Positions 53,517-62,162 of a stretch of DNA of 64,000 nt are shown here, piece after piece. The notes beneath the pieces are model-generated. The model was not told the origin of the DNA. It did no database searches and saw only the letters and a program-made list of their open reading frames with translations. How positions within the stretch are numbered: the first letter of the stretch is position 1; each line of letters starts with the position of its first letter. Both the position numbers and the translations under genes were made by a program. The stretch comes from Agromyces albus (lineage in GTDB: Bacteria; Actinomycetota; Actinomycetes; Actinomycetales; Microbacteriaceae): NCBI RefSeq assembly GCF_030815405.1, contig NZ_JAUSWX010000001.1, positions 620,001-684,000 of the forward strand, in the 5' to 3' direction.

Positions 53517-53545
53517 ACTGTATCGATAAATACGGCGAAACGGAA
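53517..53545 (-). promoter_or_regulatory. GH51 promoter with LacI operator
   Basis: On the minus strand TTCCGT (53540-53545), 17 bases, TACAGT (53517-53522). TATCGATA (53521-53528), the core of the palindrome seen before the ABC operon, overlaps the -10. Flanks (CTG and AAAT) are less symmetrical than at the other site. Confidence 0.65.
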
Positions 53546-53628
53546 CTGGGTGCCGAGGGGCAGTGAGCCGGTCGCAGGACCAAGGCGTGTCTCCCCAGAC
53601 GTGCGGATCTGGCTGGAATGCTGAAGGC

Positions 53629-54498
53629 GTGTCGCCAACATCTGACGCCATCAGGCGAGCGTTTCCGGACAGCGAGATCATCCCGCGCAGCGGCGGCGAG
53701 CTGCACAACGTCTTCGAGGTACGACGAACGGCCGCCGATCCACTGATCGTCAAGGTGTACGCACCCGAATGGGCCGGGAAACAGGCCAAGGAGGTCTACG
53801 TGTACAACCTCCTCGCCACCCAGCTGGCCGATGCGGTCCCGCGCGTCGTCGAGGTTGTCGACAACTTCACCACGCTCACGAAGCTCGACGGCGTACCGCT
53901 GTCCGAGACCGATCCGCCCGATTGGCGAGCGACGTACGAGCAACTCGGACGACTCCTCAAGGCGATCCATCGCATCGAGCAACCGGCGTACGGCTATCTC
54001 ACCGACGAGATCCACGATCCGCTGCCGGACAACACGCAGTACATGCGGCGCCAGTTCGCCAAGAAACTCAGGGAATTCGAGGGCCTGAAGGGCGATCCCG
54101 CACTGCACAAGGGCATCCAGCAGTTCGTCGAGACACACGCCGAACTCCTCGAGTCCAACACGACGCCGACCCTGTGTCACAACGATTTTCACGAGGGCAA
54201 CGTGCTGGTGGATCCGGCGACCTGGCGCGTCACCGGGTTCATCGACGTCGAGAACGCGATCGCCGCCGACCCGCTGATGGATCTCGCCAAGACGCAGGCC
54301 TATTCCATCCGCGGGAACGAGGAGAAGCTCGCCGGCCTGCTCGACGGGTACGGCGAGTTGCCGCCGGACTGGCGGGAACGGACCACGCTCTACCGGCTCT
54401 ACCATACGCTCGAACTCTGGGACTGGTTCGCTTCGAGAGGCACCACCGCTCACCTCGACGGCATCGCCCGGGACATGGCCCGGATCGTCGACAGCTAG
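53629..54498 (+). CDS. Aminoglycoside-phosphotransferase-fold kinase
   Basis: A 289-residue protein of the APH/choline-kinase fold. The catalytic loop is [14 protein letters not shown] and the metal-binding Asp is in [25 protein letters not shown] holds the ATP-binding Lys. It phosphorylates a small molecule of unknown identity; resistance cannot be inferred from the fold alone. Starts at GTG 53563, 53587 or 53629 are possible; 53629 is chosen because the conserved N-lobe begins right after it, but none has a proper ribosome site. Divergent from GH51. Confidence 0.8.
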   Translation: MSPTSDAIRRAFPDSEIIPRSGGELHNVFEVRRTAADPLIVKVYAPEWAGKQAKEVYVYNLLATQLADAVPRVVEVVDNFTTLTKLDGVPLSETDPPDWRATYEQLGRLLKAIHRIEQPAYGYLTDEIHDPLPDNTQYMRRQFAKKLREFEGLKGDPALHKGIQQFVETHAELLESNTTPTLCHNDFHEGNVLVDPATWRVTGFIDVENAIAADPLMDLAKTQAYSIRGNEEKLAGLLDGYGELPPDWRERTTLYRLYHTLELWDWFASRGTTAHLDGIARDMARIVDS

Positions 54499-54502
54499 CT
54501 GT

Positions 54503-54579
54503 ACTGCCCAGGCAGGTTGGTTGACCGGCTGATGGGTGGCTGGTTCCCGATGGCCGTGTGGGCAACGTCCCTGGGCAGT
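54503..54579. repeat. Widely spaced inverted repeat between convergent genes
   Basis: ACTGCCCAGG (54503-54512) and CCTGGGCAGT (54570-54579) are exact inverted copies 57 bases apart, in the gap between the kinase and the LysR gene. It may form a bidirectional terminator. Confidence 0.35.
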
Positions 54580-54583
54580 GCAC

Positions 54584-55507
54584 CTACGCCGACGGCTGCA
54601 GCTGCCGGGGGTCTGGCTCGACCACCGTGCGGCGCAGCTCGGCGTCGAGGATCTCGAGCAGGAGCGGAGCGGATGCCGCGACCGGGCTGCCCGTGATGGC
54701 CGACACGACCCATTGCGGCGTCGAACTCTGCGGCAGCTGCACCGATACGAGCCCGGCCGCCTGCGGCTTGGCCGCGACGTGCTGCGGCACGAGCGCGACG
54801 CCGAGCCCGCGGTGGATCAGGTCGAGCAGCGTGTGCACGTCGTTGACCGTGCAGCGCACGCGCCGGCCCACGCCCTGGGCGGCGCACGAGGCCTCGTTGA
54901 GCGAGCGCACCGCCCACGACTCCTGGAAGTCGATGAAGTCGAGGTCGCGCAGGTCGGTCCAGTCGACGCGCGTCGAAGCGGCCAGCGGATGCTCCGGAGG
55001 GCACAGCAGCACGACCGGCCACCGGCCGAGCTCGGTGCTCGACACACGGGTGAGGTGATCGGTGGTGGCGACGAAGGCGACGTCGAGCTCGCCGTCGCGC
55101 ACCTGTGCGACGAGGTCGTGCGAGCCGGCCTGGGTGAAGTGGATGTCGACGAGCGGGTAGCGGCGCCGGAACCGCTCGAGCAGCGACGGCACATCGACGA
55201 TGCCGAGGCACTGCTCGGCTCCCACACGCAGTGCACCCGAGAGCTCGTTCGTCGCGCGCACGACGGCATCGCGGCCGGCGGTGGCCTGGGCGAGCATGGC
55301 GCGGGCGAAGGGGAGCAGCGCGAGTCCGGCATCCGTCGGCTCGACTCGTCGGGTCGTACGCGCGAACAGCGTGGTGCCGAGTTCGTCTTCGAGGCTGCGG
55401 ATCGCGGCGGAGAGTCCCGATTGCGAGACGCTGCACACCGCTGCAGCCCGGGTGAACTGCTGCTCGTCGGCGAGAGCGACGAGGTACTCCATCTGGCGCA
55501 GATCCAT
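54584..55507 (-). CDS. LysR-family regulator
   Basis: A 307-residue LysR regulator: winged helix-turn-helix MDLRQMEYLVALADEQQFTRAAAVCSVSQSGLSAAIRSLEDELGTTLFART and a substrate-binding domain (about 90-295). It is divergent from the first aldo-keto reductase gene across about 100 bases, the usual layout for LysR control of a neighbouring operon. Its signal is unknown, perhaps an aldehyde. Confidence 0.92.
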   Translation of the reverse strand: MDLRQMEYLVALADEQQFTRAAAVCSVSQSGLSAAIRSLEDELGTTLFARTTRRVEPTDAGLALLPFARAMLAQATAGRDAVVRATNELSGALRVGAEQCLGIVDVPSLLERFRRRYPLVDIHFTQAGSHDLVAQVRDGELDVAFVATTDHLTRVSSTELGRWPVVLLCPPEHPLAASTRVDWTDLRDLDFIDFQESWAVRSLNEASCAAQGVGRRVRCTVNDVHTLLDLIHRGLGVALVPQHVAAKPQAAGLVSVQLPQSSTPQWVVSAITGSPVAASAPLLLEILDAELRRTVVEPDPRQLQPSA

Positions 55508-55545
55508 TGATCACTCCGGGTTCTGAATACCATCACTGGCAGTTG

Positions 55546-55575
55546 TTGGACTTCTAGCTTGGGGCTGCCTAGGGT
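55546..55575 (+). promoter_or_regulatory. Promoter of the aldo-keto reductase operon
   Basis: TTGGAC (55546-55551), 18 bases, TAGGGT (55570-55575), about 35 bases before the GTG start. The LysR start lies just upstream, so its sites should overlap. Confidence 0.5.
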
Positions 55576-55609
55576 GAAACGCAACCCACACGACAGGAAA
55601 GGCTCATCC

Positions 55610-56482
55610 GTGCAGCAACGAACCATCGGAACTCGTTCGGTCAGTGCGATCGGACTCGGCGGCATGCCCATGTCGATCGAAGGACGCCCTGACGAGGCCA
55701 GGTCGATCGCGACCATCCACGCCGCGCTCGACGCAGGGGTCACGCTCATCGACACCGCCGACGCCTATCACCTGCACGCCGACGACGTCGGCCACAACGA
55801 GGAGCTCATCGCCCGCGCCGTGCGCTCGTACGGCGGCGACACCTCGGCGGTGCTCATCGCCACGAAGGGCGGACACCTCCGCCCCGGCGATGGCAGCTGG
55901 ACGCAGAACGGCCACCCCGACTACCTGAAGGACGCCGCGAAGGCCTCGGCACGACGCCTCGGCGCCGACGCCATCGGGCTGTACCAGTTCCACCGGCCCG
56001 ACCCCAAGGTGCCGTATGCCGACTCGATCGGCGCCATCCGCGACCTGCTCGATGAAGGTGTCATCGAGATGGCCGGAATCTCCAACGCGAACGTCGCCCA
56101 GATCGACGAGGCGAACGCGATCCTCGGCGGGCGCCTCGTCTCGGTGCAGAATCAGTTCTCGCCCGCGTTCGGCTCGAGCCTCGGCGAGCTGGAGCACTGC
56201 GCCGCGCTGGGCATCGCGTTCCTGCCGTGGTCGCCCCTCGGCGGCATCCGTCGCGCCGCCGATGTCGGCCAGAACCACTCGGTGTTCCAGGATGTCGCGG
56301 ACGCGCACGGCGTCAGCCCGCAGCAGGTGGCCCTCGCGTGGGAGCTCGCACTCGCACCAGTGGTCATCCCGATTCCCGGTTCGTCACGACCCGAGAGCAT
56401 TCAAGACTCCGTTCGCGCCGCAGAGCTCAGCCTGACCGACGACGAGCTCGACGAGCTCGCCCGGCTCTCGCGGGCGGCATGA
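55610..56482 (+). CDS. Aldo/keto reductase
   Basis: A 290-residue NADPH-dependent aldo/keto reductase. GGAAAGG lies seven bases before GTG 55610. TIM-barrel marks: IGLGGMPMSI, catalytic Asp and Tyr in LIDTADAYHLHADDVGHNEELI, Lys in VLIATKGGH, and the C-terminal cofactor loop IPIPGSSRPESIQDSV. It reduces an aldehyde or ketone, substrate unknown. Divergent from LysR; a second reductase gene follows after 29 bases. Confidence 0.9.
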   Translation: MQQRTIGTRSVSAIGLGGMPMSIEGRPDEARSIATIHAALDAGVTLIDTADAYHLHADDVGHNEELIARAVRSYGGDTSAVLIATKGGHLRPGDGSWTQNGHPDYLKDAAKASARRLGADAIGLYQFHRPDPKVPYADSIGAIRDLLDEGVIEMAGISNANVAQIDEANAILGGRLVSVQNQFSPAFGSSLGELEHCAALGIAFLPWSPLGGIRRAADVGQNHSVFQDVADAHGVSPQQVALAWELALAPVVIPIPGSSRPESIQDSVRAAELSLTDDELDELARLSRAA

Positions 56483-56511
56483 CCAAGCCATAGCTATAGC
56501 TGAGGAGCATC

Positions 56512-57468
56512 ATGAAGACCTTGAAGAACACCATGAAGACCTTCACCCTGCCGGGCACCGAGATCGTCGTCCCCAACGTCGTGCTCGGCCTCATGCGCAT
56601 CCCCGACAAGACCGACGACGAGGTGCGCGAGCTCGTGCGCACTGCTCGCGACGCCGGCATCGACTTCCTCGACCACGCCGACATCTACGGCAACGACCCG
56701 CACGGCTGCGAACGCCGCTTCGCCGAGGCGATGAAGCTCACGTCGTCGGAGCGGGCGGAGCTCACGATCCAGACGAAGGCGGGCATCGTCAAAGACGGTC
56801 CATACTTCGACTTCTCGTACGAGCACATCATCGAGTCGGTCGAGGGCTCGCTCGCCGCGCTCGACACCGACTACATCGACATCCTGCTGCTGCATCGCCC
56901 CGACGCGCTCGTCGAACCCGAGGAGGTCGCTCGCGCATTCGATGAGCTCGAGGCCGCGGGCAAGGTGCGCGCGTTCGGGGTGTCGAACCACACTCCGCGC
57001 CAGATCGACCTGCTGAAGAAGTACGTGCGCCAGCCCATCGTGGCCAACCAGCTGCAGCTGTCGATCACGCACGCGCCGATCATCGCCCAGGGCGCCGCGG
57101 CGAACATGCTCGCCGAGAGCCAGTCGATCTCGCTCGACGGTGGCGGAATCGTCGACTACTGCCGCCTCAACGACATCACGGTGCAGGCGTGGTCGCCGTT
57201 CCAGGCGGGCTTCTTCACGGGCGTCTTCCTCGACTCGCCCGAGTACCTCGAGCTGAACGCCGTGATCAACCGGCTCGCCGCCGCCTACGACGTGCCGCCG
57301 ATCGCCATCGCGACCGCGTGGATCACGCGCCACCCGGCGAACATGCAGGTCGTGCTCGGCACGACGAGTCCCGAGCGCGTGGCCGGCGCGGCGCAGGGCT
57401 CCGACATCCCGCTCACTCGGGCGGAGTGGTACGAGCTCTTCCGCGCGGCGGGGCACATCGTTCCCTGA
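56512..57468 (+). CDS. Aldo/keto reductase (YdhF-like)
   Basis: A 318-residue aldo/keto reductase of the YdhF-like group: VVLGLMRIPDKTDDEV, Asp/Tyr pair in FLDHADIYGNDPHGCERRFAEAMKL, catalytic Lys in IQTKAGIV, and VVLGTTSPERVAGAA for the NADP phosphate. GAGGAG precedes the ATG. Second gene of the LysR-linked operon; the two reductases are not close copies of each other. Confidence 0.9.
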   Translation: MKTLKNTMKTFTLPGTEIVVPNVVLGLMRIPDKTDDEVRELVRTARDAGIDFLDHADIYGNDPHGCERRFAEAMKLTSSERAELTIQTKAGIVKDGPYFDFSYEHIIESVEGSLAALDTDYIDILLLHRPDALVEPEEVARAFDELEAAGKVRAFGVSNHTPRQIDLLKKYVRQPIVANQLQLSITHAPIIAQGAAANMLAESQSISLDGGGIVDYCRLNDITVQAWSPFQAGFFTGVFLDSPEYLELNAVINRLAAAYDVPPIAIATAWITRHPANMQVVLGTTSPERVAGAAQGSDIPLTRAEWYELFRAAGHIVP

Positions 57469-57503
57469 CGAGCTGACGAGCTGACGAGACGGCAGCAGAC
57501 GTA

Positions 57504-57539
57504 GAGCGCGCCGACCGTTGCCGGCCGTGGCGCGCGCTC
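57504..57539. terminator. Bidirectional terminator hairpin
   Basis: GAGCGCG (57504-57510) and CGCGCTC (57533-57539) with further pairing inside lie between convergent genes and would serve both. Just before it the stop of the reductase lies in a triple TGACGAGC-type repeat (57466-57488). Confidence 0.55.
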
Positions 57540-57542
57540 ATT

Positions 57543-58196
57543 CTAGGAACGGCGGCGGCTCTCGTGCGCCCAGATCGCGACCTCCACTCGGTTGCGGGCC
57601 CCGATCTTCGTCATGAGGCTCGAGATGTGGGTTTTCACGGTGCTGAGCGAGATATGGAGCTCGTGGGCGATCTCGGTGTTGCTGAGCCCGCGTGCCACCG
57701 TCGCGAGCACGTGCTCCTCACGCTCGGTGAGCGGTTCGATCGGCTGCGGCGGCGGCCCCGACGGCGCGGTGCCGGCGAACGCCTCCAGCAGCCGGAGCGT
57801 GACGTTCGGGGCGATCAGGGCATCGCCGCGGGCGGCGGCGTGCACCGCCTCGGTGAGCAGGGCCGGCCCGGCGTCCTTCAGTAGGAAGCCGCGAGCGCCT
57901 GCGCGGAGTGCCGCGTAGACGTACTCGTCGAGGTCGAAGGTCGTGATCACGACGACGGGGATCGGGTCGGCGACGCCTGGCCCCGCGAGGGCGCGCGTCG
58001 CCTCGATGCCGTCGGTCACCGGCATCCGGATGTCGAAGAGGCACACGTCGGGCCGGATGCTCCGTGCAAGCGCCACCGCCTCTGCGCCATCGGCGGCCTC
58101 GCCGACCACCTCGATGTCGGGCTGGGCGTTCAGGATCATCCGGAGCCCCATGCGCACGAGCTCCTGGTCGTCGGCGATGAGCACGCGAACGCTCAT
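57543..58196 (-). CDS. NarL/LuxR-family response regulator
   Basis: A 217-residue response regulator: receiver (ADDQE, phospho-acceptor Asp in CLFDIRMPVTDG, Lys in FLLKDAGP) and a LuxR-type helix-turn-helix (LTEREEHVLATVARGLSNTEIAHELHISLSTVKTHISSLMTKIG). ATG 58196 overlaps the kinase stop (ATGA). Last gene of a three-gene operon with the kinase and a DUF2306 membrane protein. Confidence 0.94.
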   Translation of the reverse strand: MSVRVLIADDQELVRMGLRMILNAQPDIEVVGEAADGAEAVALARSIRPDVCLFDIRMPVTDGIEATRALAGPGVADPIPVVVITTFDLDEYVYAALRAGARGFLLKDAGPALLTEAVHAAARGDALIAPNVTLRLLEAFAGTAPSGPPPQPIEPLTEREEHVLATVARGLSNTEIAHELHISLSTVKTHISSLMTKIGARNRVEVAIWAHESRRRS

Positions 58197-59332
58197 GTCG
58201 ACCAGCCGCTTCGCGGGAGCACGGCGGTGACGACCCATCCGCCGCCGGGCGCCGGGCCGGCTTGGCAGGTGCCGCCGAGGAGGGTCGCGCGTTCGATCAT
58301 GCCGGTGATGCCGTAGCCGGGCGCAGCGGATGCCGCTGGGTCGCCGTCGTCACGGACGTCGAGCCGGATCCCCGCGTCGTCGGCGTGCACGAGCACGTCG
58401 ATGCGGGTCGCGTTCCGCGCGTGCCGACGGGCGTTCGTCACCCCCTCCTGTGCGAGGCGGTACACCGTGGCGGCGATCGTCGGCGGAACCGCCTCAATGT
58501 CGCCGGTGAGCTGCAGGTCGACGACTGGACCGCCGGACTCCGGCCGGGCGAGCTGCCGGAGGTCGGCAATGGCCGGGCTCGGCGCCAGTTCGTGCCCCTC
58601 CTCCCGCCGGAGCACGCGGACGATCGAGCGCATCTCCGCGAGGGTGCGGGATGCCTCGCCCTCGATGACCCGGAGCACCTCGACCGCGGCATCCGGATCC
58701 GCCGCTGCCACCGCCGTGCCGGCCTGCGCCTGGATCGCGATCGCCGAGACGTGGTGCGCGACGGTGTCGTGGAGGTCGCGCGCGAGCTGCTCGCGTTCCT
58801 GAAGTTTCACGCGGTCGAGCTCGCGGGCTCGTGCGGCGGCGCGCCCGCGGAAGGCCACGCCGAGGGTGGTCGTCATGGCCAGCACCGCCACGGAGCCGAT
58901 GACGTCGCTGGGCAGCACCGGCCCGAGGAGGAGTGAGAGGAGGAAACTCGCCAGCACGATCGTCGCACCGAGCAGCATGGCGCGGCCCGTGCCCCAGCGC
59001 ACCGCCGCGTAGACGAGGATGAGCAGGTAGGCGGTCGTGACCAACTGCGAGTCGCTGCCGGTCACGACCGTGACGACTGCGGTGGCACCGAACGCGATTG
59101 CGAGCATCAGCGCCGGGCGGGTGCGCCGCCAGAGCAGCGTCGGCACGATCGCGACGAGCACGACCACCCAGAGCACTCGCCACGGCACGTCGGGCCGGAG
59201 CGCAACCTCGATCAGCGCGATCACGGGAATCACGCCGACGAGCGCCCAGTCGCGCCAGACGCGCCGCGGTGGCGGGGGAGTGGCCGCCGGAGCATCCCAC
59301 ATCGCGCGGACAGGGCTCGTCATTCCCCTCAT
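58193..59332 (-). CDS. NarL-type sensor histidine kinase
   Basis: A 379-residue kinase with about four to five transmembrane segments (residues 28-150) and no large outside domain, then HisKA_3 (phospho-acceptor His in RDLHDTVAHHVSAI) and HATPase (EGVTNARRHA, DDGDP, GYGITGMIERA). This small group senses membrane or wall stress in actinobacteria. ATG 59332 overlaps the stop of the DUF2306 gene; a second ATG at 59323 follows GAGGGGA too closely. Confidence 0.92.
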   Translation of the reverse strand: MRGMTSPVRAMWDAPAATPPPPRRVWRDWALVGVIPVIALIEVALRPDVPWRVLWVVVLVAIVPTLLWRRTRPALMLAIAFGATAVVTVVTGSDSQLVTTAYLLILVYAAVRWGTGRAMLLGATIVLASFLLSLLLGPVLPSDVIGSVAVLAMTTTLGVAFRGRAAARARELDRVKLQEREQLARDLHDTVAHHVSAIAIQAQAGTAVAAADPDAAVEVLRVIEGEASRTLAEMRSIVRVLRREEGHELAPSPAIADLRQLARPESGGPVVDLQLTGDIEAVPPTIAATVYRLAQEGVTNARRHARNATRIDVLVHADDAGIRLDVRDDGDPAASAAPGYGITGMIERATLLGGTCQAGPAPGGGWVVTAVLPRSGWST

Positions 59333-60078
59333 GATAGGTGCGCGCTCGCCGCCGCGGATCGGCCGGAAGTACGGGATGTGCGACCGGAGCGGACGGCGCG
59401 GCGGCGGATGACGAGCTCGGCCACGGCGAGGTTGATGACCCAGCCCGCACCCATGAGCACGGCGTGGGTGCTCACGTCGGGCGGTCCGGCGATCAGCGCC
59501 CACGGCAGCAGCGTGAACACCTGGGTCCCCGCGCCTATGCCGATCGCGTAGGCGCGGGTCATCCACGCACTGTGCGTGCGCACGTCGCCCTTGCGGATCG
59601 CGATGAAGGCGACGACGATGCTCGCGGCCATCGCGGTGCCGAACACGAGCCGCAGCACGAGCAGCGCCTGGCCGTCGTGTGCGGGGAGGGTGGAGAAGAG
59701 CGCCATCCAGATGCCCGTGAGCGCGGTCAGTAGGCCGGCCGGCGCAACGATGCGCCCGGCTCTGCGATGCCAACGGTGCCGGCGCAGTGACGGCGCGAAC
59801 TGGACCGCACCGAGCAGGCTGAACACGGTGACGCTGACGATATGCACCACGACCGGCACGGGCGAGTCGAAGAACCGCGTGTTGTCGGCGCTGACGGCGC
59901 CCGTCGCCAGCTGGGTCAGGCGTGACGCCCCCGCCCCGACCGGCACGAGGCTGAGCAGGATGAGCCCGGTGGGCGCGAGCAACTCGCGTCGTCCCGTTCG
60001 CGCGGGCGCGCCGGCGGGCCTGCCATCGGGGCTGACAGCGGCGCGCGGCGCCGGAAGGAGGTCGGATGCGTCGGTCAT
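59329..60078 (-). CDS. DUF2306 membrane protein
   Basis: A 249-residue membrane protein matching DUF2306: about seven hydrophobic segments, DNTRFFDSPVPVVVHIVSVTVFSLLGAVQF, HRRAGRIVAPAGLL, and RTHSAWMTRAYAI. Conserved His residues in such proteins may bind haem or metal, but no role is proven. It is first in the operon and coupled by ATGA to the kinase, so it may feed or sense the signal. The stretch between it and the TetR stop (60079-60247) shows no further feature. Confidence 0.8.
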   Translation of the reverse strand: MTDASDLLPAPRAAVSPDGRPAGAPARTGRRELLAPTGLILLSLVPVGAGASRLTQLATGAVSADNTRFFDSPVPVVVHIVSVTVFSLLGAVQFAPSLRRHRWHRRAGRIVAPAGLLTALTGIWMALFSTLPAHDGQALLVLRLVFGTAMAASIVVAFIAIRKGDVRTHSAWMTRAYAIGIGAGTQVFTLLPWALIAGPPDVSTHAVLMGAGWVINLAVAELVIRRRAVRSGRTSRTSGRSAAASAHLS

Positions 60079-60247
60079 GCCTCGATGCTGGCTGCGCTCG
60101 GCGTGCACGGCATCGGCCGTTCGGCTTGAAATCGACTCGGCTGATCAGCCAGACCGCGCTCATCCGACCGGTCGTGGAAGAGCCCACCCTCTCCGCGACT
60201 CGAGCGAGCGCCCGTATCTCGGCCACCCGAGTTCTCGCAGTCCGGCG

Positions 60248-60943
60248 TCAGCCCCGGGTGTGGTGCCGCTCGAGCCCGTCGAGGATGATGTCGAGCCCGA
60301 ACTCGAACTCGAATTGGTCGTCGCACCAGCCGAGTGTGGAGTCGGGGTCATCATGCCGCACGACCGAGAGCATCTCGGCGAGGTGGGGCACGTGCACCGC
60401 CATCTGCTCCATCGCGGCCGAGTCGCCGGAGTCGTCGTCCTTGCCCTCGCCGAGCTCTTGTGAGAACCCGTAGGCTCGGCTTCCGAGGGCGTGCATCGCA
60501 TGGTGGATGAGGTCGTACGACAGCCCGCCCGACCGGAGCGTGCCGACCACGGAGTCCACGTATCGCGCGGTGTTCAGCCCGAGTTCCGCCCGCGTGTCCA
60601 TTACCCCGGGGACCCACGGATGCCGCAGCATCACCTCGCGGGCGGAGAGGATCTGCGTGCGCAACGTCGCCCTCCACGCGGCATCCGTCTCGGGCACCGT
60701 GAAACCGCCGACCGCTTCCTCGATCTCCTGGAAGACGAGGTCGACGATGCCGTCGAGGATCGCCTCCTTGTTCGGTACGTGGTAGTAGATCGACATCGGC
60801 TCGACACCGAGCTGCTCGGCGAGGCGGCGGATCGTGAGGGCATCGATGCCGGCGTCGTCGGCGAGCTCGACCGCGGTTCGCAGCACCCGGTCGCGGGTCA
60901 GCGGCGCGCGGCGCTCGGCCTTCGGTTCTGTGGTCGATGACAT
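60248..60943 (-). CDS. TetR-family repressor
   Basis: A 231-residue TetR regulator with the classic tetracycline-repressor-type C-terminal domain: RDRVLRTAVELADDAGIDALTIRRLAEQLGVEPMSIYYHVPNKEAILDGIVD is the DNA-binding part. It is divergent from an MDR oxidoreductase, and a 33-bp palindrome stands directly before that gene; this is its probable operator. Inducer unknown, likely a lipophilic electrophile or drug. Confidence 0.92.
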   Translation of the reverse strand: MSSTTEPKAERRAPLTRDRVLRTAVELADDAGIDALTIRRLAEQLGVEPMSIYYHVPNKEAILDGIVDLVFQEIEEAVGGFTVPETDAAWRATLRTQILSAREVMLRHPWVPGVMDTRAELGLNTARYVDSVVGTLRSGGLSYDLIHHAMHALGSRAYGFSQELGEGKDDDSGDSAAMEQMAVHVPHLAEMLSVVRHDDPDSTLGWCDDQFEFEFGLDIILDGLERHHTRG

Positions 60944-61028
60944 CTGGTCGCCCTCCCCTCCTGCTCCACGCTACAAGCGCGCGGGACATCCGATGCCGAC
61001 CGCTCTGGACAGGAGTTCGATTCTACGG

Positions 61029-61061
61029 TACCTTACGTTGTAAGTCGTACAACGTAAGGTA
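61029..61061. promoter_or_regulatory. TetR operator, 33-bp palindrome
   Basis: Arms TACCTTACGTTGTA (61029-61042) and its exact reverse complement (61048-61061) flank AGTCG. The right arm runs into the TAGGAG ribosome site of the oxidoreductase gene. It lies between the divergent TetR and MDR genes. Confidence 0.82.
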
Positions 61062-61072
61062 GGAGACTCAAC

Positions 61073-62059
61073 ATGGAAGACACCCGAATGCGAGCGGCCG
61101 TCGCTCGGCGTTTCGGCGGGCCCGAGGTCGTGCACGTCGTGCAGGCGCTCAAGCCCACGCCGAAGCGCGACGAGGTGCTCATCAGGGTGCACGCGAGCAC
61201 CGTGAGCATCGCCGACCACCGCAGCCGCAGTCGCGACCTGCCAAAGGGACTCGGGTTCTACGGCCCGATCGCGCTCGGGGTCTTCCGCCTTCGTCGGCCG
61301 ATCCTCGGCATGGATGCGGCGGGCATCGTGGAAGCGGTCGGCGACGAGGTCACGAGGTTCGCGCCCGGCGACGAGGTCATCGCGATGCTCGGCGCGAAGT
61401 TCGGTGGACATGCCGAGTACGCGTGCATCGCCGAGACCGAGGCCGTGACGCGCAAGCCCGCGAACATGACCATGGAGGAGGCCGTGACGCTCGTCTTCGG
61501 CGGACACACGGCGCTCGCGTTCCTGAACCGTGCCGGAGTCGGGCCCGGCGACGAGGTGCTCGTGAACGGGGCATCCGGAGCCGTCGGCAGCGCCGCCGTG
61601 CAACTCGCGAAGCTGCGAGGCGCCACGGTCACTGCCGTGTGCAGCGCCGCCAACGCCGACCTCGTCAGGTCGCTCGGGGCCGACCACGTGATCGACTACC
61701 GGGTCGAGGACTTCGCGTCGAACGGCAAGACCTACGATGCGATCGTGGAGTGCGTCGGCAACGCGGCGTTCGACCGGGTAGAGCACTCGATCAAGCCGGG
61801 CGGCGCCCTCCTCATGGTGGTCACCGACCTCGCGGGATTGCTGTCGGCATCGAGGAACAGCAAGCGCAGCGGAAAGCTCGTGACGGTGGCCGGCGCCCCC
61901 GTTTCAGGCGAGGATCTCGCCTCGATCGTGCACCTCGCCGAGACGGGGGAGTACCGCGCGGTCACCGATCGGGTGTTCGACCTCGACGAGATCGTCGAGG
62001 CCCACCGCTATGTCGACACGGGCCGCAAGAAGGGCAATGTCGTGCTCCGCATCGCGTAG
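61073..62059 (+). CDS. Zinc-independent MDR oxidoreductase (quinone oxidoreductase-like)
   Basis: A 328-residue NAD(P)H-dependent medium-chain reductase. The GroES-like half has GMDAAGIVEAVGDEVTRFAPGDEV; the nucleotide site is VLVNGASGAVGSAAVQLAKLRGA. Zinc-binding cysteines are lacking, so it belongs to the quinone/enone reductase side. ATG 61073 follows TAGGAG. The TetR operator overlaps its leader, so it is the TetR-controlled detoxification gene. Confidence 0.9.
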   Translation: MEDTRMRAAVARRFGGPEVVHVVQALKPTPKRDEVLIRVHASTVSIADHRSRSRDLPKGLGFYGPIALGVFRLRRPILGMDAAGIVEAVGDEVTRFAPGDEVIAMLGAKFGGHAEYACIAETEAVTRKPANMTMEEAVTLVFGGHTALAFLNRAGVGPGDEVLVNGASGAVGSAAVQLAKLRGATVTAVCSAANADLVRSLGADHVIDYRVEDFASNGKTYDAIVECVGNAAFDRVEHSIKPGGALLMVVTDLAGLLSASRNSKRSGKLVTVAGAPVSGEDLASIVHLAETGEYRAVTDRVFDLDEIVEAHRYVDTGRKKGNVVLRIA

Positions 62060-62137
62060 ACGGGGTCGGGCGGATATCCGCGGGATGTCCGCTTGGTAAC
62101 AGTGCGGCTGCGACCTCGGCTTGTCGCCCCTGTTCCG

Positions 62138-62156
62138 TGCTGTACAGCAGTAAAAT
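62138..62156 (+). promoter_or_regulatory. Palindrome and -10 before an unknown gene
   Basis: TGCTGTACAGCA (62138-62149) is a perfect 12-bp palindrome directly before TAAAAT (62151-62156), a good -10 only 6 bases before the start codon, which suggests a leaderless message with an operator in the spacer. A -35 is not clear. Confidence 0.4.
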
Positions 62157-62162
62157 CTGAAA

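Noticed and set aside
53480..53641. 54-residue N-terminal extension of the GH51 enzyme
   Set aside because: It would start inside the divergent kinase region and cross the promoter and operator; GTG 53479 gives the family N-terminus.
57466..57488. Triple TGACGAGC repeat as a microsatellite of interest
   Set aside because: Three short copies at a stop codon next to a terminator; most likely chance or trivial slippage.
59333..60226. Long N-terminal extension of the NarL-type kinase
   Set aside because: The upstream frame is antisense-like Arg/Ala-rich sequence overlapping the DUF2306 gene in another frame.
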